This document shows, in pieces, positions 51,643-61,533 of a stretch of DNA of 64,000 nucleotides (its first letter is position 1; each line of letters starts with the position of its first letter). Source of the stretch: Bacteroidales bacterium (GTDB lineage: Bacteria > Bacteroidota > Bacteroidia > Bacteroidales > UBA932); assembly GCA_024401745.1 (NCBI GenBank), contig JAKSKK010000006.1:1-64000 (forward strand). The letters are read 5' to 3'. Below the pieces are notes generated by a model. The model was given only the letters and a program-made list of their open reading frames with translations. It was not told the DNA's origin and did not search any database. The translations under genes were made by a program, and so were the position numbers.

Positions 51643-53316
51643 CTACCAACCAACGTTCTGCTGAAGCTTGCTGTTCTTCTGCAGTTCGGACTGGGGGATA
51701 GGATAGAAGTAGTACTTGTCATCCCACTGACGTGTAACGGTCTGACGGGTAAGCATGAGTGAGCTGCTGATGTTTGCGACCTGAATGCTCTTGAAATACT
51801 CGGGTCCCTTCTTCCAGCGGCGTACATCCCAGAAGCGATGGTTCTCAAATGCAAGCTCTACGAAACGCTCGCGCTCGTAGTGTGCAAGCCACTCGTCTCC
51901 GTCCTCGGTGAACTCGGGCATGGCAATGTCCTTGCGGTTGCGGAGCACGTTGACTGCTTCGTTGGCTGTCATGCCGAAGGTGGCATCGTTGGCGCTGCCG
52001 GTTGCATTGAACACTGCTTCTGCATAGTCGAGATAGAACTCGCCAAGGCGGAAGACGATCCATGTGTGGCGGCGGTTGGTCTGGTTGTCGGCCGTGGTGA
52101 CGCATGAGCCGTCGACGTACTTCCTGAGGTAGTATCCAGTAGGAGTTGCCTTATACTTGGGAGCACCGTTGAAGCCACCGATGAAGGTTTCGATGACCTT
52201 CTTCTGAGAACCGTTGCTGGGCCACTCGTCGCCGTTCTTCACGACTGTGAGGGCGAAGCGGGGATCGAGTCCGTCGTATGGATTCGTGGTGAGGTCGATG
52301 CTGCCGGGGTTGCGCTGGCCGAAGGTCTCGCCGTTATCCTGATACTCGTATGCATCCACGAGGGTCTGGCTGGGGCAGGTGCCTGATTCAGCGTTCTCGA
52401 CGCCGATAGGGAACTGGGCCTTCTCGAACGTGTTGCTCTCGGAACGGCCGATGCCGAAGATGAGCTCAGGGTTGAAGAATGCGTCATGTCCCCAGAGTGA
52501 ACCGTATGCGCTGAGGCTGAGGCCCCACTCTGATGCGTGGTCAAGGATGACCTTGCAGGCTTCTGCTGCGTCAGCCCATTTTGACTTGTCGCCGGTGGGA
52601 TTGAAGAGGGGAGATGCTGCATAGAGGAGGGCGCGAGCCTTGAGGGCGAGCGCAGCGACCTTTGTTGCACGTCCGATCTCTGAACCTACCTCGGTGAGAT
52701 AAGATACGGGCAGATAAGGCTCGATGGCGTCGATTTCATCCACGATGAACTTGAAGACATCTTCTGCGGATGCCATCTCCATGTTGTTAGCCTGACCGTT
52801 CGTGAGGGTCGTGGTAACCAGGGGAACGTTGCCGTATGCCTTGACAAGCTCGAAGTAGAAGTAAGCCCTGAGGAAGCGGAGTTCGTAGGGGAAGAGTTCC
52901 ATCTGCTGAACCCAGTTTGAGTAGTCGGGGTTGTACTTCCAGTCAGAGATGTCGGCCTGCTCGATCTTTTCGAGATACATGCAGACTTCCGCGATGGCGG
53001 TATATGACTTTGTCCAGATGTTGGAGTAGGGGTTTGCCGGGCTCCAGCCGCCGTTCACGTAGTTGTTTATTGCACCAGTCTCGATCGCATACTGAGCCTC
53101 GTCGGTGGCACCTGCAAGGAAATAGGCGCTGTTCGCCTCGAACTCGTTGTTGTAGACCTGTGCGTAAACGTCATACACCATATTCTTGATACCTTCACCG
53201 AAGTATTCGTATGACCACTCCTCGTCTCGTGTGTTCTGCTCGGTGTAGTTGAGGTCTACACATGAAGCTGAGACTGCACAGGCAAGTATGAACAAAAATA
53301 TCTTGTCTAGTTTCAT
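51643..53316 (-). CDS. SusD/RagB-family glycan-binding lipoprotein (second pair)
   Basis: 557 residues. The lipoprotein signal has Cys19 (MKLDKIFLFILACAVSASC). Standard SusD features are visible: 'RFLRAYFYFELVKAYGNVPLV', 'IGRATKVAALALKARALLYAASPLFNP' region, 'RLGEFYLDYAEAVF' and the closing 'RERFVELAFENHRFWDVRRWK' and 'YFYPIPQSELQKN'. It pairs with the SusC 12 bp upstream. The closing RagB/SusD domain is complete and the length is normal for the family. Confidence 0.95.
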   Translation of the reverse strand: MKLDKIFLFILACAVSASCVDLNYTEQNTRDEEWSYEYFGEGIKNMVYDVYAQVYNNEFEANSAYFLAGATDEAQYAIETGAINNYVNGGWSPANPYSNIWTKSYTAIAEVCMYLEKIEQADISDWKYNPDYSNWVQQMELFPYELRFLRAYFYFELVKAYGNVPLVTTTLTNGQANNMEMASAEDVFKFIVDEIDAIEPYLPVSYLTEVGSEIGRATKVAALALKARALLYAASPLFNPTGDKSKWADAAEACKVILDHASEWGLSLSAYGSLWGHDAFFNPELIFGIGRSESNTFEKAQFPIGVENAESGTCPSQTLVDAYEYQDNGETFGQRNPGSIDLTTNPYDGLDPRFALTVVKNGDEWPSNGSQKKVIETFIGGFNGAPKYKATPTGYYLRKYVDGSCVTTADNQTNRRHTWIVFRLGEFYLDYAEAVFNATGSANDATFGMTANEAVNVLRNRKDIAMPEFTEDGDEWLAHYERERFVELAFENHRFWDVRRWKKGPEYFKSIQVANISSSLMLTRQTVTRQWDDKYYFYPIPQSELQKNSKLQQNVGW

Positions 53317-53328
53317 AACTCAATCAAT

Positions 53329-56112
53329 TTAGAATATGATGTTAAGACCAAGGTTGACAGCCTTCATCACAGGATAGCCTGTGCTGAGGTTCTCGGCATC
53401 CATTGCGGGAATGTTGTCGAATGACAGGAGGTTCTGGCCCTGGATGAAGAGCTTGACTTCGCTTGCGTGAAGCTGGTCGAGCAGTCTCTGAGGGAGCTTG
53501 TAGTAAACCTCGCAGTCACGCATCTTGAACCAGCTCACGTTCCTGTACCAGAGACTTGATTCCTGAGAGTTGTTTGCAACCTTTGTGGTTGACAGGCGAG
53601 GATAGAGTGCATCTGCACCGGCAACGTCGAAGCAGTTGCTGTAGTACTCCTTAGACATGTTGCGGTTGTCTGACAATGCTCCCCATACGCCATCCACGTA
53701 CATGAGGCTCTTGATCTGGTTCGCTGCACCCTGGAAGGTGGCGTTGATACCGAACTCCTTGTATGTGAATCCGAGTGTGAAACCGTAGTTGAGTGAAGGG
53801 AATGTCGTGCCCCAGTCCATGGCAACCATATCGTTCTCGTTGATGACGTTGTCGCCGTTGATGTCCTGGTACTTGATGTCGCCGACCTTCACCTGGCCGA
53901 ATTCCTGCAGAGGGCTCTCGTCGATTTCAGCCTGAGACTGGAAGAGTCCCAGTGCGACGAGTCCGCGTGCTGCGTCAGCGGGTGTGCCGATGGCAGAGAG
54001 GTTGGGATATGCAGGATTCTCGATCCAGTCGAGGATCTCGCTCTTCGCGAATGCGATGTTGCCTGCGAAGCTGATGCCTATCCTGTTGTCGAATGCCTTC
54101 GCGAAGCGTACGCCTGCGTCGATTCCGTAGCTCTGGACTACGCCGAGGTCGTCGTATGCAGACTGGATTCCGACGACGTCGGAGTTCAGTGAACCTGCGC
54201 TGACGAGGATGTTGCGGCGCTGCTGGTAGAAGCCGTCGACTGAGAAGTCGATGCAGCCTGCAATCCTGAAGTCAGTACCTACGTTGGCCTTGTAAGCGGT
54301 CTCCTGATTGAAGTCGGTGGTAGGGAACTGGGTAAGGAATGCACCCCATGAGCTCTGGAAGTTGGTTCCGTAGTTGAACTGGCCGTGTGAGTTGTTCCAT
54401 CTTGCGAGCCACAGACCCTCTGCGGGTACGTAGTCGGTGTGCTGGATACCTGCTGATGCGCGGAGCTTACCGTAGGTCAGGAAGCCTGCTGCAGGGTTGT
54501 TTGCGTAGATGTAGGCGAGACCGAGGGTGGGAGAGAACGCCCACTTTGCAGGGTATGAGCGGTTTGATCCGTTCATGGCGAGCACGAGGTCGGCCGCGAA
54601 CTTCTCGTTGTGGTCGTAGTGTGTTGCAAGGGCGACGTTCTCGCGGTACCAGGTCTTGCTCTGGCCGTCGCGGATCTCGCTCTTCATGTTGTAGTTTGCA
54701 TTCACGAGGAGATTGTCGCCGTTCTTGAATGCGGTTGCATACTTGAGTCCGGTGTTGACTGTACCGATGCGCCACTGTGAGTCAACCCAGTGGTTGAAGA
54801 CGAGCTTGTCCTCAACGGTACCCATCACTGCCTCCTGCATCTTGCCGTTGGCATCGTAGTAGTTCCATCCATACTGATAGCCCTTTGTGCGGTTCTCGAT
54901 GGTGTTGGAAGAGTTGTCGTATGCACCTCCGGCATAGAAGGTGAGTCCTTCAAGGATGAAGGGAAGGTCCTGCTCGAGGGTGATGTCAGCCCAGATCTGG
55001 CGCTGGTGCGTCTTGCTGAAGCCTGTGCCCTGAGACTTTGCAACGAGGTTGAAGTCTCCGTAGGTCTGGCTGCCGCCCCATACGTCACCTGCGGTCTTGA
55101 TGGGGAATGCAAGTGCGGGAACCTTGTAGAGGTGCCACCATGCGTCGTTGGAGTTCACGTTGGGAACGCCGTTGGTCTCCTGGAAGATTGCAAGGAGGTG
55201 AGTCTTCACTCTGGTGGTGTTTGTCACCTGGAAGTTCACGTTGGTGCGGATGTTGGCCTTCGAGTACCTGAGCTGTGAGTTCCAGTCGCCCTGATCAGGG
55301 TTCTTGTAGAGACCGCTTGCGTCGGTGTAGTCGAGCTGTGAGTAGTACTCGACCTTGTCAGATCCGCCGTACATTGAAACGAATGCGTTGGTCTCGCCTG
55401 CAGCATACTTGAAGATCTCGTTCTTCCAGTCCACGTTGGGATAGACGTAGGGATCGCTTCCGTTCTGGAACTTCTGGAGTTCTGCTGAGGTGTAGGCGGG
55501 AGCTGCACCGTCATTAGCTCTGGCTGTGTTGAGTGCGTTCGCATAGTCGTATGCGCCCAGCATCTCGGCCATCTGAGGGTCGAACTGGATCTTGTGCGAT
55601 GCACCGGCCTTTACGTTGAATCCGCTGTCGGGATTGCCCTGCTTGGTCTTGACGAGGAGCACGCCGTTGATGCCCTCGTGTCCGTAGAGTGCAACGGCTG
55701 CTGCATCCTTGAGGACGGTCACGCTCTCGACTTCCTCTACAGAGAGGCGGTCGATGGGACGCTCCTGGCCATCGACGAGGATGAGAATGTCTTTTTCACC
55801 TGTGGTCTGGACGCCACGGATGTTGAATGAAGCTCCACGGCCTTCCTCGCCCTTGAAACCGGTGTTCTGAACAGCGGTGAGTCCGGGAATCTTGCCATAG
55901 AGGGCATCAGCAAGGCTGATTGCCGACGTGTGGCTCAGCTCTTCTGCCGTGATGGTGTACGTTGCAGCAGTGGTGAGGAACTCTGATACCTCCTGGCCAT
56001 AGCCCAGGTCCACCTTCTGAGACTTGTCGCTCAGCTGGACTTGCGCATTGGCTGCCACTGAGACTGCGCAGAGTCCCAACAGGCCGATTATAAGTGTATT
56101 GTGTAATTTCAT
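53329..56112 (-). CDS. SusC-type transporter without the N-terminal regulatory-like domain (second pair)
   Basis: 927 residues, shorter than the usual 1000-1100. After the signal peptide (ends VAANAQ) there is only about 25 residues before the plug ('VSEFLTTAATYTITAEEL', 'DALYGKIPGL', 'LILVDGQERPIDRL', 'VTVLKDAAAVALYGHEGINGVLLV'), so the CarboxypepD_reg-like domain present in the other two SusC proteins is missing. The barrel runs to the terminal 'LGLNIIF'. It overlaps nothing and lies 15 bp from the upstream SusD. In tandem-pair PULs the second SusC is often of this shorter type and may work with the first pair. Confidence 0.94.
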   Translation of the reverse strand: MKLHNTLIIGLLGLCAVSVAANAQVQLSDKSQKVDLGYGQEVSEFLTTAATYTITAEELSHTSAISLADALYGKIPGLTAVQNTGFKGEEGRGASFNIRGVQTTGEKDILILVDGQERPIDRLSVEEVESVTVLKDAAAVALYGHEGINGVLLVKTKQGNPDSGFNVKAGASHKIQFDPQMAEMLGAYDYANALNTARANDGAAPAYTSAELQKFQNGSDPYVYPNVDWKNEIFKYAAGETNAFVSMYGGSDKVEYYSQLDYTDASGLYKNPDQGDWNSQLRYSKANIRTNVNFQVTNTTRVKTHLLAIFQETNGVPNVNSNDAWWHLYKVPALAFPIKTAGDVWGGSQTYGDFNLVAKSQGTGFSKTHQRQIWADITLEQDLPFILEGLTFYAGGAYDNSSNTIENRTKGYQYGWNYYDANGKMQEAVMGTVEDKLVFNHWVDSQWRIGTVNTGLKYATAFKNGDNLLVNANYNMKSEIRDGQSKTWYRENVALATHYDHNEKFAADLVLAMNGSNRSYPAKWAFSPTLGLAYIYANNPAAGFLTYGKLRASAGIQHTDYVPAEGLWLARWNNSHGQFNYGTNFQSSWGAFLTQFPTTDFNQETAYKANVGTDFRIAGCIDFSVDGFYQQRRNILVSAGSLNSDVVGIQSAYDDLGVVQSYGIDAGVRFAKAFDNRIGISFAGNIAFAKSEILDWIENPAYPNLSAIGTPADAARGLVALGLFQSQAEIDESPLQEFGQVKVGDIKYQDINGDNVINENDMVAMDWGTTFPSLNYGFTLGFTYKEFGINATFQGAANQIKSLMYVDGVWGALSDNRNMSKEYYSNCFDVAGADALYPRLSTTKVANNSQESSLWYRNVSWFKMRDCEVYYKLPQRLLDQLHASEVKLFIQGQNLLSFDNIPAMDAENLSTGYPVMKAVNLGLNIIF

Positions 56113-56127
56113 ATCGCGATAGTTTTA

Positions 56128-58158
56128 TTACCAACCAGGGTTCTGAGTAAGACCATAGTTCTTCTGTACCTCCACGCGTGAAACGGGGTCGAGATACCAC
56201 TTGTTAGTCCAGTAGCCGGGATCCCACCAGCGGCGTGCGCCGATCTGGATCTGAGGCTTCTCATATTCGAACTTAGGCCAAGGTGTGCTGGGATCCCAAG
56301 ACTGGTCACCTTCGGTGAGGCGGTTGCCGTTCTCGTCGAGACGGTAGATCCTGATCTCATGGAGAGGCTTGGTGAAGAGATCCTGACGCTTGCGGCGTAC
56401 CATGTCATAGAGGCGGTCGCCACACTCTGCACCGATCTCGCAGTTGCGCTCATTGAGGATGGCGTCGATGAGGTTCTCCTTGTTCGATGTGAGGTTGAGG
56501 CCCGGGTTCATCTTCTCGATGCGGCCAAGACCTACGCGGCTGCGTACAACGTCGAGGTCGTCGAGGGCACCCTGGAAGTTACCTGTCTCTGCGCGTGCCT
56601 CTGCACGGATGAGGTACATCTCGGCAAGACGGATGTAGGATACACCGATGTACTCGTCGTCCATCTTGGCTGCATCGTAGTCGAGCATCCACTTGAACTT
56701 TCTGTATCCTGAGTGTGCATCGTCTGAATTCGCGTCACCGAACTTGCTGGCATTGTAGTACATTGCGCCACCATACCAGGTGTCGGCGTAGCTGTATCCG
56801 GCGTAGTCGAATCCGGCAGGAAGTGACTGGCGGGGAACCAGGACGGTCTCATACAGACGAGGGTCGCGGTCTGCGAACATGTCGTATCCCTCGGGGTTCT
56901 TGCCGGCACCATAGATGTCGGAATAGGGGAATACGCGGCCGTCCTGCATACCGAAGCACTCCATCAGCTCGTTGGTAGGAACTGCACCTCCCTGACGGAG
57001 GCAGTCGAGTGCGAAGCCTGCCCAGCCCCATCCCCAGCCGTTGTTCACGTTACCGTCGGTAACAGAGCTTGACATGAGCTGCGTGGGATGAACGTCGAAT
57101 ATCTTCTCGTGATTGTTCTCGTCGTTGCGGTAGCGGTAAGCCCTGCGGAATGCCTTGCGGTAGCCGGCCTCATCCTTTGTTGCAGGCTGAATCAGCTTAT
57201 AGTAGTCGCCGTTGGCTGCGTTGTCCTGGAAGAACTCGTCGCAGCACTGGAGGCACTTCTGCCAGAGGCTGGCATCCTCGCCGCCGAACCATACATGCTC
57301 GATGTTGGTGTACTCGGTGGTCTTGAGAGGATCATACTGCATGTAGGGCTCCTTGTTGTTGAAGAGGGGCGATGCGGCGAACATCCATAATTTGGCGCGC
57401 AATGCGCGTGCGGATGCGCGTGTAAGGCGACCTGACCACTGGCCTACGTCCTCGTTGGGAATGTTCCAGATGAAGCCGGGTTCTGCAATGGCCTTCTGGC
57501 AGAGGGTGTCGATGAACTCGACCGTCTGCTTTGCGGTTGCGCGGCCTGAGGTGAAGTTCTCACCGACCTCGTATGCCTTTCTTGCGAGGCAGAGACCGCC
57601 GAAGTTGCGGAATGCGTCGAAGTAACGGCTTGCCATGATGGTGTATGCCTCACCGCGCAGGCGGCTCTTCTCCTGGTCAGTCATGTCGGGAACTCTGTCG
57701 ATGTTCTCGATGATCTGCCAGCACTTGCGGACTGTCTCGTAGATTGACACACGGCCGCCGGAATCGGAATTGAGACCGCCGAATTTTGTCGAGTATGAGA
57801 ACTTGCCCTGGAAGTTACCGTCGTCGGTATCCTGTGCGTTCTCGGTAAGCGATCCGGGATAGTAGCTCTGGATAGGACCGCCCCAGCTTACGTAGCAGTG
57901 GTATGAGTCAGAGAGCACGTCGATGGGCGCGCCGTTCATCATGTTGCCGGAAGTGTAGGTGCAGTAGAGCTGCCCGTATGCGCTCCAGAGGAAGTTGCGG
58001 GTATATTCTGCGTTGGTGAATACAGTATCGATGTTGACATCCACGCCGGGGGCCTTCTCGAGGAAGGCGTCACCAACAGCAAACTTTTCGACGCAAGATG
58101 AAAGGCTGAGGCCGGCAACAGCTGCCATGACCAGCAATATGTTCAATTTCTTTTTCAT
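56128..58158 (-). CDS. SusD/RagB-family glycan-binding lipoprotein (first pair)
   Basis: 676 residues from the ATG at 58158; a TTG at 58164 would add two residues but is less likely. The lipoprotein signal ends LSLSSC. 'GEAYTIMASRYFDAFRNFGG', 'RASARALRAKLWMFAASPLFNN', 'SYIRLAEMYLIRAEARAETG' and 'NERNCEIGAECGDRLYDMVRR' are typical SusD blocks. It is larger than the average SusD because of inserts around residues 290-470, perhaps fitting a bulky branched ligand. It lies 12 bp from its SusC partner. Confidence 0.94.
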   Translation of the reverse strand: MKKKLNILLVMAAVAGLSLSSCVEKFAVGDAFLEKAPGVDVNIDTVFTNAEYTRNFLWSAYGQLYCTYTSGNMMNGAPIDVLSDSYHCYVSWGGPIQSYYPGSLTENAQDTDDGNFQGKFSYSTKFGGLNSDSGGRVSIYETVRKCWQIIENIDRVPDMTDQEKSRLRGEAYTIMASRYFDAFRNFGGLCLARKAYEVGENFTSGRATAKQTVEFIDTLCQKAIAEPGFIWNIPNEDVGQWSGRLTRASARALRAKLWMFAASPLFNNKEPYMQYDPLKTTEYTNIEHVWFGGEDASLWQKCLQCCDEFFQDNAANGDYYKLIQPATKDEAGYRKAFRRAYRYRNDENNHEKIFDVHPTQLMSSSVTDGNVNNGWGWGWAGFALDCLRQGGAVPTNELMECFGMQDGRVFPYSDIYGAGKNPEGYDMFADRDPRLYETVLVPRQSLPAGFDYAGYSYADTWYGGAMYYNASKFGDANSDDAHSGYRKFKWMLDYDAAKMDDEYIGVSYIRLAEMYLIRAEARAETGNFQGALDDLDVVRSRVGLGRIEKMNPGLNLTSNKENLIDAILNERNCEIGAECGDRLYDMVRRKRQDLFTKPLHEIRIYRLDENGNRLTEGDQSWDPSTPWPKFEYEKPQIQIGARRWWDPGYWTNKWYLDPVSRVEVQKNYGLTQNPGW

Positions 58159-58170
58159 CTTCAATCAGTT

Positions 58171-61100
58171 TTAGAAGTTAAGTTGTGCACCGATGTTGAA
58201 TACGCGGGTCATAGGGTAGCGCACACCATAGTCAAGACCTGAGCCGGGGGCCTCGGGGTCGTTGCCGTCGAAGGTTGAGAAGGTGAGGAGGTTCTGACCT
58301 GAAACGTAAAGTCTGATGTAGTTGAAGAACTGCATCTTGGTTGACTTGTTGAAGGTGTAGCCGATCTCGACGTTCTTGAGACGTGCATACCTTGAATTGA
58401 TCATCCATGCGCTTGAGTCGTGGTTGTTGTGGACTCGGTTGGTGAATGAGATACGAGGCAGGATGGCGTTGGGATTGCTCTCGGTCCATGAGTTGTCGGC
58501 AACCCACTGGGTGAGGGCCGAGGTGTTGGTTGAACCGAACTGGTCGCGGAAGTAGCCGTTCAGCGTGCGGTTCACGTGGTCGGCTGCGGTCCATAGCATC
58601 GAGAAGTCAAGGCCCTTCCAGTGGAATGAGGCGTTGAGTGAGTAGGTGAGCTCGGGGATTGAAGTGTATCCGAGTGCGTGCTGGTCATTGTTGTCGATCA
58701 AGCCGTCTCCGTTGAGGTCGACATAGATGCAGTCACCGTACTTGATGTCGTACAGCTGGTCAGGCATGTCGACTCCGTAGGCTGCCTTGTAGCGCTCCTC
58801 GGTGCCGGGCTGGTAGAGTTCGAAGAGCTCATAGCCGAAGGGCTGTCCGACGGGGAGTCCGGTATGCTTGAGATATGCATACATGGGCTCGACCTCGAGC
58901 ATCTCGATGACCTGGTTCCTTGCGAAAGACATGCTGGGAGAGATGCTGTAGCGGAAGTTGCCCTTCTTGTCCTCCCAGTTGACTGTGATCTCGTAACCGT
59001 GGTTCTTCACGCGGCCCTCGTTCACGTAGCTGGCGGGCAGCGAGGTGACTGCGGGCAGAGTGGATTCGTTGTTCACGAGGATGTCCTTGCGGTCCTCCCA
59101 GAAGAAGTCCACGTAAGTGTGGAGGCGGTCCTTGAAGAATGCTGCGTCGACACCGACGTTGATCTTCCTTGCGGTCTCCCATGTGACGTTGGGGTTACCT
59201 GAGGTGAGCTCCTTGACAGCCTGCAGCCAGTTGCCGCTGGTGCCGAAGTTGGCGCCGCGCTCCTGAGGGTTGACCGTCATCTTGCCGGTGTAGAACTGCC
59301 ATGCGCCGGGCAGGTAGAGGAAACGTGCGCCGTTGGTGCTGTCGTTACCTACGATGCCGTATGATCCGCGGAGTTTGAGATAGCCGATCACGTTCTTGAC
59401 GGGCTCCCACCAAGGCTCCTGTGAAGGAATCCAACCTACAGAGATTGAAGGGAAGAGACCGTAGCGCTTGCCGGGTGCGAAGTTCTCGGAACCGTTGTAA
59501 CCGATGTTGAAGTCTATGAGGTACTTGGTGGCGTAGTCGTATGTGACACGGCCTACAAGTCCTACGTAGCCCTTAGGGATAGACTGGTAGAGGCTGCCGT
59601 CGCTGTCCCAGGGATAGTAGGTCTTGCTCTGGTTGTAGAGGAGGAGGCCGCCTACGTTGTGCTGGCCGAAGCTGCGTGCATAGTTGAAGCTTGCCTCGGT
59701 GTACCAGTTGCGGCTGCCCCATTTGCCCTCGCTGTAGGGAGTGGGCCAGGTTACGCCTTCCTTGCGGAGGACTTCCTGTCCGTCCACGATGGTTGCTACG
59801 TAGGTGACGCCTGTACCGAAGCCGTTCTCACGGTTCTTCTGGGCGGTGTACTCTGAGTTGTATGAAGCCTTTACCTTGAAGTCGAGACCAGGGGTGAGGT
59901 CGCCGAGGTCGAGCTTGTACTGGAGGTCGAAGTTGAGCACGTTTGTGCTCTCGTTCATGTAACCGAGCTGATAGTAGTTGGAGAGTGCGTCACGGTCGTA
60001 TGGTCCGACGATGTTCTTGTCGGCGATGATGTGACGGCCCTGCTCGTCGATACCGCAGCCTGCGTAAGGTGTTGCACCCTGCAGATAACGGAAGAGGAAG
60101 CCCTCGCCTCCACCCATGGTGTTGCGGTCCTGCATGCGGCCGCCGAGGGTGATGGAGATCTGGCTGCGCTTAGTCACGTCGATATCGAGGTTGGCGCGGT
60201 AGTTGAGACGCTGGTAGTCGAAGGTCTCGTTCTTGTCGTTGGAGAAGGTCTTGAAGAGTGAATCCTGATTGAGGAAACCTGCTGAAACGAAGTATCTTAC
60301 CCTGTCGGTACCGCCGCTGACGTTGACGTTGGCCTGCTCCTGCATGGCGGCCTTGTTCATGATGTAGTCGATCCAGTCGGTGTTGGGGAATGTGGTGGGC
60401 ATGTCTCCTGTGCGGAAGTGCTCCATCACGTCCTGAGTGAAACGGATACCGAGGTCGGCGTATGGAGTGTAGTCCGCGATGCTGACTGAACCGGGCCACT
60501 GGCTCATGGGAAGAGCATCGGTGATTGCGGTGTAGTTCCACATCTGCCCGTAGGTATAGGAGTCAGTGAAGTCGACGAACTTGGATATTGTCTGGACTGA
60601 AGTGTTGAGGGTTGCGGTGACTGATGCCTTGCCTGCGGTACCACGCTTGGTGGTCACGAGGATGACACCGTTCGCACCGCGCACACCGAACACAGCCGTT
60701 GCTGATGCGTCCTTGAGGACAGAGATGCTCTCGATCTCGTTGGGGTCAAGCTGTGAGAATGGACGCTCTACGCCATCGACGAGTACCAGCGGTTCTGCGC
60801 TGTTGAGCGAGCCGACACCACGGATGCGGATGACGGGCTCATCGTCGCCAGGCATACCTGAAGCCTGAACGGCTGAAACGCCGGGCAGGTTTCCCTGAAG
60901 TGCGTTGGCCACGTTGGCGACAGGTGCCTTGAGAAGTCCTTCACCACCCATGGCCGATACGGCACCGGTGATTGTCACCTTCTTCTGCTGACCATAAGCG
61001 ATGGTCACTGCCTCCTGGAGCAGGTTGGTGTCTTCAGAAAGGGTTACTGTGAGACTCTTTCCGGTTACCTGAACCTGCTGCGTTTCGTAACCAAGGCATG

Positions 61101-61335
61101 ATACTTCAAGCATGGTCCCGCTGGGAACGGACAGGACAAAGGTTCCGTCCAGGTCTGTGACCGTTCCGTTCGTGGTGCCTTGTATCACCACTCCGGCGCC
61201 GATCACGCCCTCTCCATGCTCATCCAATACCTTGCCTTCTACGCGGAGATTCTGTGCGAAAGATTGTGCGGGCATGAGGAGCAGAAGCACCAGAATGCCG
61301 AGCACATCAAATAGTTTTCTCCTTTTCATAAGCAT
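58171..61335 (-). CDS. SusC/RagA-type TonB-dependent transporter, first gene of the tandem PUL
   Basis: 1054 residues; the ATG at 61329 is an alternative start two codons in. The signal peptide ends SFAQ. A CarboxypepD_reg-like domain (about 30-105: 'LRVEGKVLDEHGEGVIGAGVVI') is followed by the plug ('VTITGAVSAMGGEGLL', 'PLVLVDGVERPFSQLD', 'ISVLKDASATAVFGVRGANG') and barrel ending 'VFNIGAQLNF'. No STN domain is present. It is the first gene of a seven-gene minus-strand PUL. The 198-bp intergenic region upstream holds a perfect palindrome at 61407-61422 but no recognisable TAnnTTTG box. Confidence 0.96.
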   Translation of the reverse strand: MLMKRRKLFDVLGILVLLLLMPAQSFAQNLRVEGKVLDEHGEGVIGAGVVIQGTTNGTVTDLDGTFVLSVPSGTMLEVSCLGYETQQVQVTGKSLTVTLSEDTNLLQEAVTIAYGQQKKVTITGAVSAMGGEGLLKAPVANVANALQGNLPGVSAVQASGMPGDDEPVIRIRGVGSLNSAEPLVLVDGVERPFSQLDPNEIESISVLKDASATAVFGVRGANGVILVTTKRGTAGKASVTATLNTSVQTISKFVDFTDSYTYGQMWNYTAITDALPMSQWPGSVSIADYTPYADLGIRFTQDVMEHFRTGDMPTTFPNTDWIDYIMNKAAMQEQANVNVSGGTDRVRYFVSAGFLNQDSLFKTFSNDKNETFDYQRLNYRANLDIDVTKRSQISITLGGRMQDRNTMGGGEGFLFRYLQGATPYAGCGIDEQGRHIIADKNIVGPYDRDALSNYYQLGYMNESTNVLNFDLQYKLDLGDLTPGLDFKVKASYNSEYTAQKNRENGFGTGVTYVATIVDGQEVLRKEGVTWPTPYSEGKWGSRNWYTEASFNYARSFGQHNVGGLLLYNQSKTYYPWDSDGSLYQSIPKGYVGLVGRVTYDYATKYLIDFNIGYNGSENFAPGKRYGLFPSISVGWIPSQEPWWEPVKNVIGYLKLRGSYGIVGNDSTNGARFLYLPGAWQFYTGKMTVNPQERGANFGTSGNWLQAVKELTSGNPNVTWETARKINVGVDAAFFKDRLHTYVDFFWEDRKDILVNNESTLPAVTSLPASYVNEGRVKNHGYEITVNWEDKKGNFRYSISPSMSFARNQVIEMLEVEPMYAYLKHTGLPVGQPFGYELFELYQPGTEERYKAAYGVDMPDQLYDIKYGDCIYVDLNGDGLIDNNDQHALGYTSIPELTYSLNASFHWKGLDFSMLWTAADHVNRTLNGYFRDQFGSTNTSALTQWVADNSWTESNPNAILPRISFTNRVHNNHDSSAWMINSRYARLKNVEIGYTFNKSTKMQFFNYIRLYVSGQNLLTFSTFDGNDPEAPGSGLDYGVRYPMTRVFNIGAQLNF

Positions 61336-61406
61336 AATAAAAGATGATTATTGATTGGTATATATTAAAATTCTTTAGTGTCGGTGGGTTGGGTATATGC
61401 GAATTT

Positions 61407-61422
61407 ATGAAATATATTTCAT
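61407..61422. promoter_or_regulatory. Perfect 16-bp palindrome, possible operator
   Basis: ATGAAATATATTTCAT is a perfect palindrome 72 bp upstream of the SusC start and 112 bp upstream of the divergent DUF4954 gene. A second, shorter one (TGCTTT-TT-AAAGCA) lies at 61454-61467. Either could bind a dimeric regulator of one or both genes. Confidence 0.35.
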
Positions 61423-61533
61423 ATTGCAATAGAAAATTGTACGTTTTGCCGGGTGCTTTTTAAAGCATCATGGGCGGTTGAGGAAATGTGGATTTTATTG
61501 GGTATATTAGCAACTTGATAAGATCTGTGCTAG

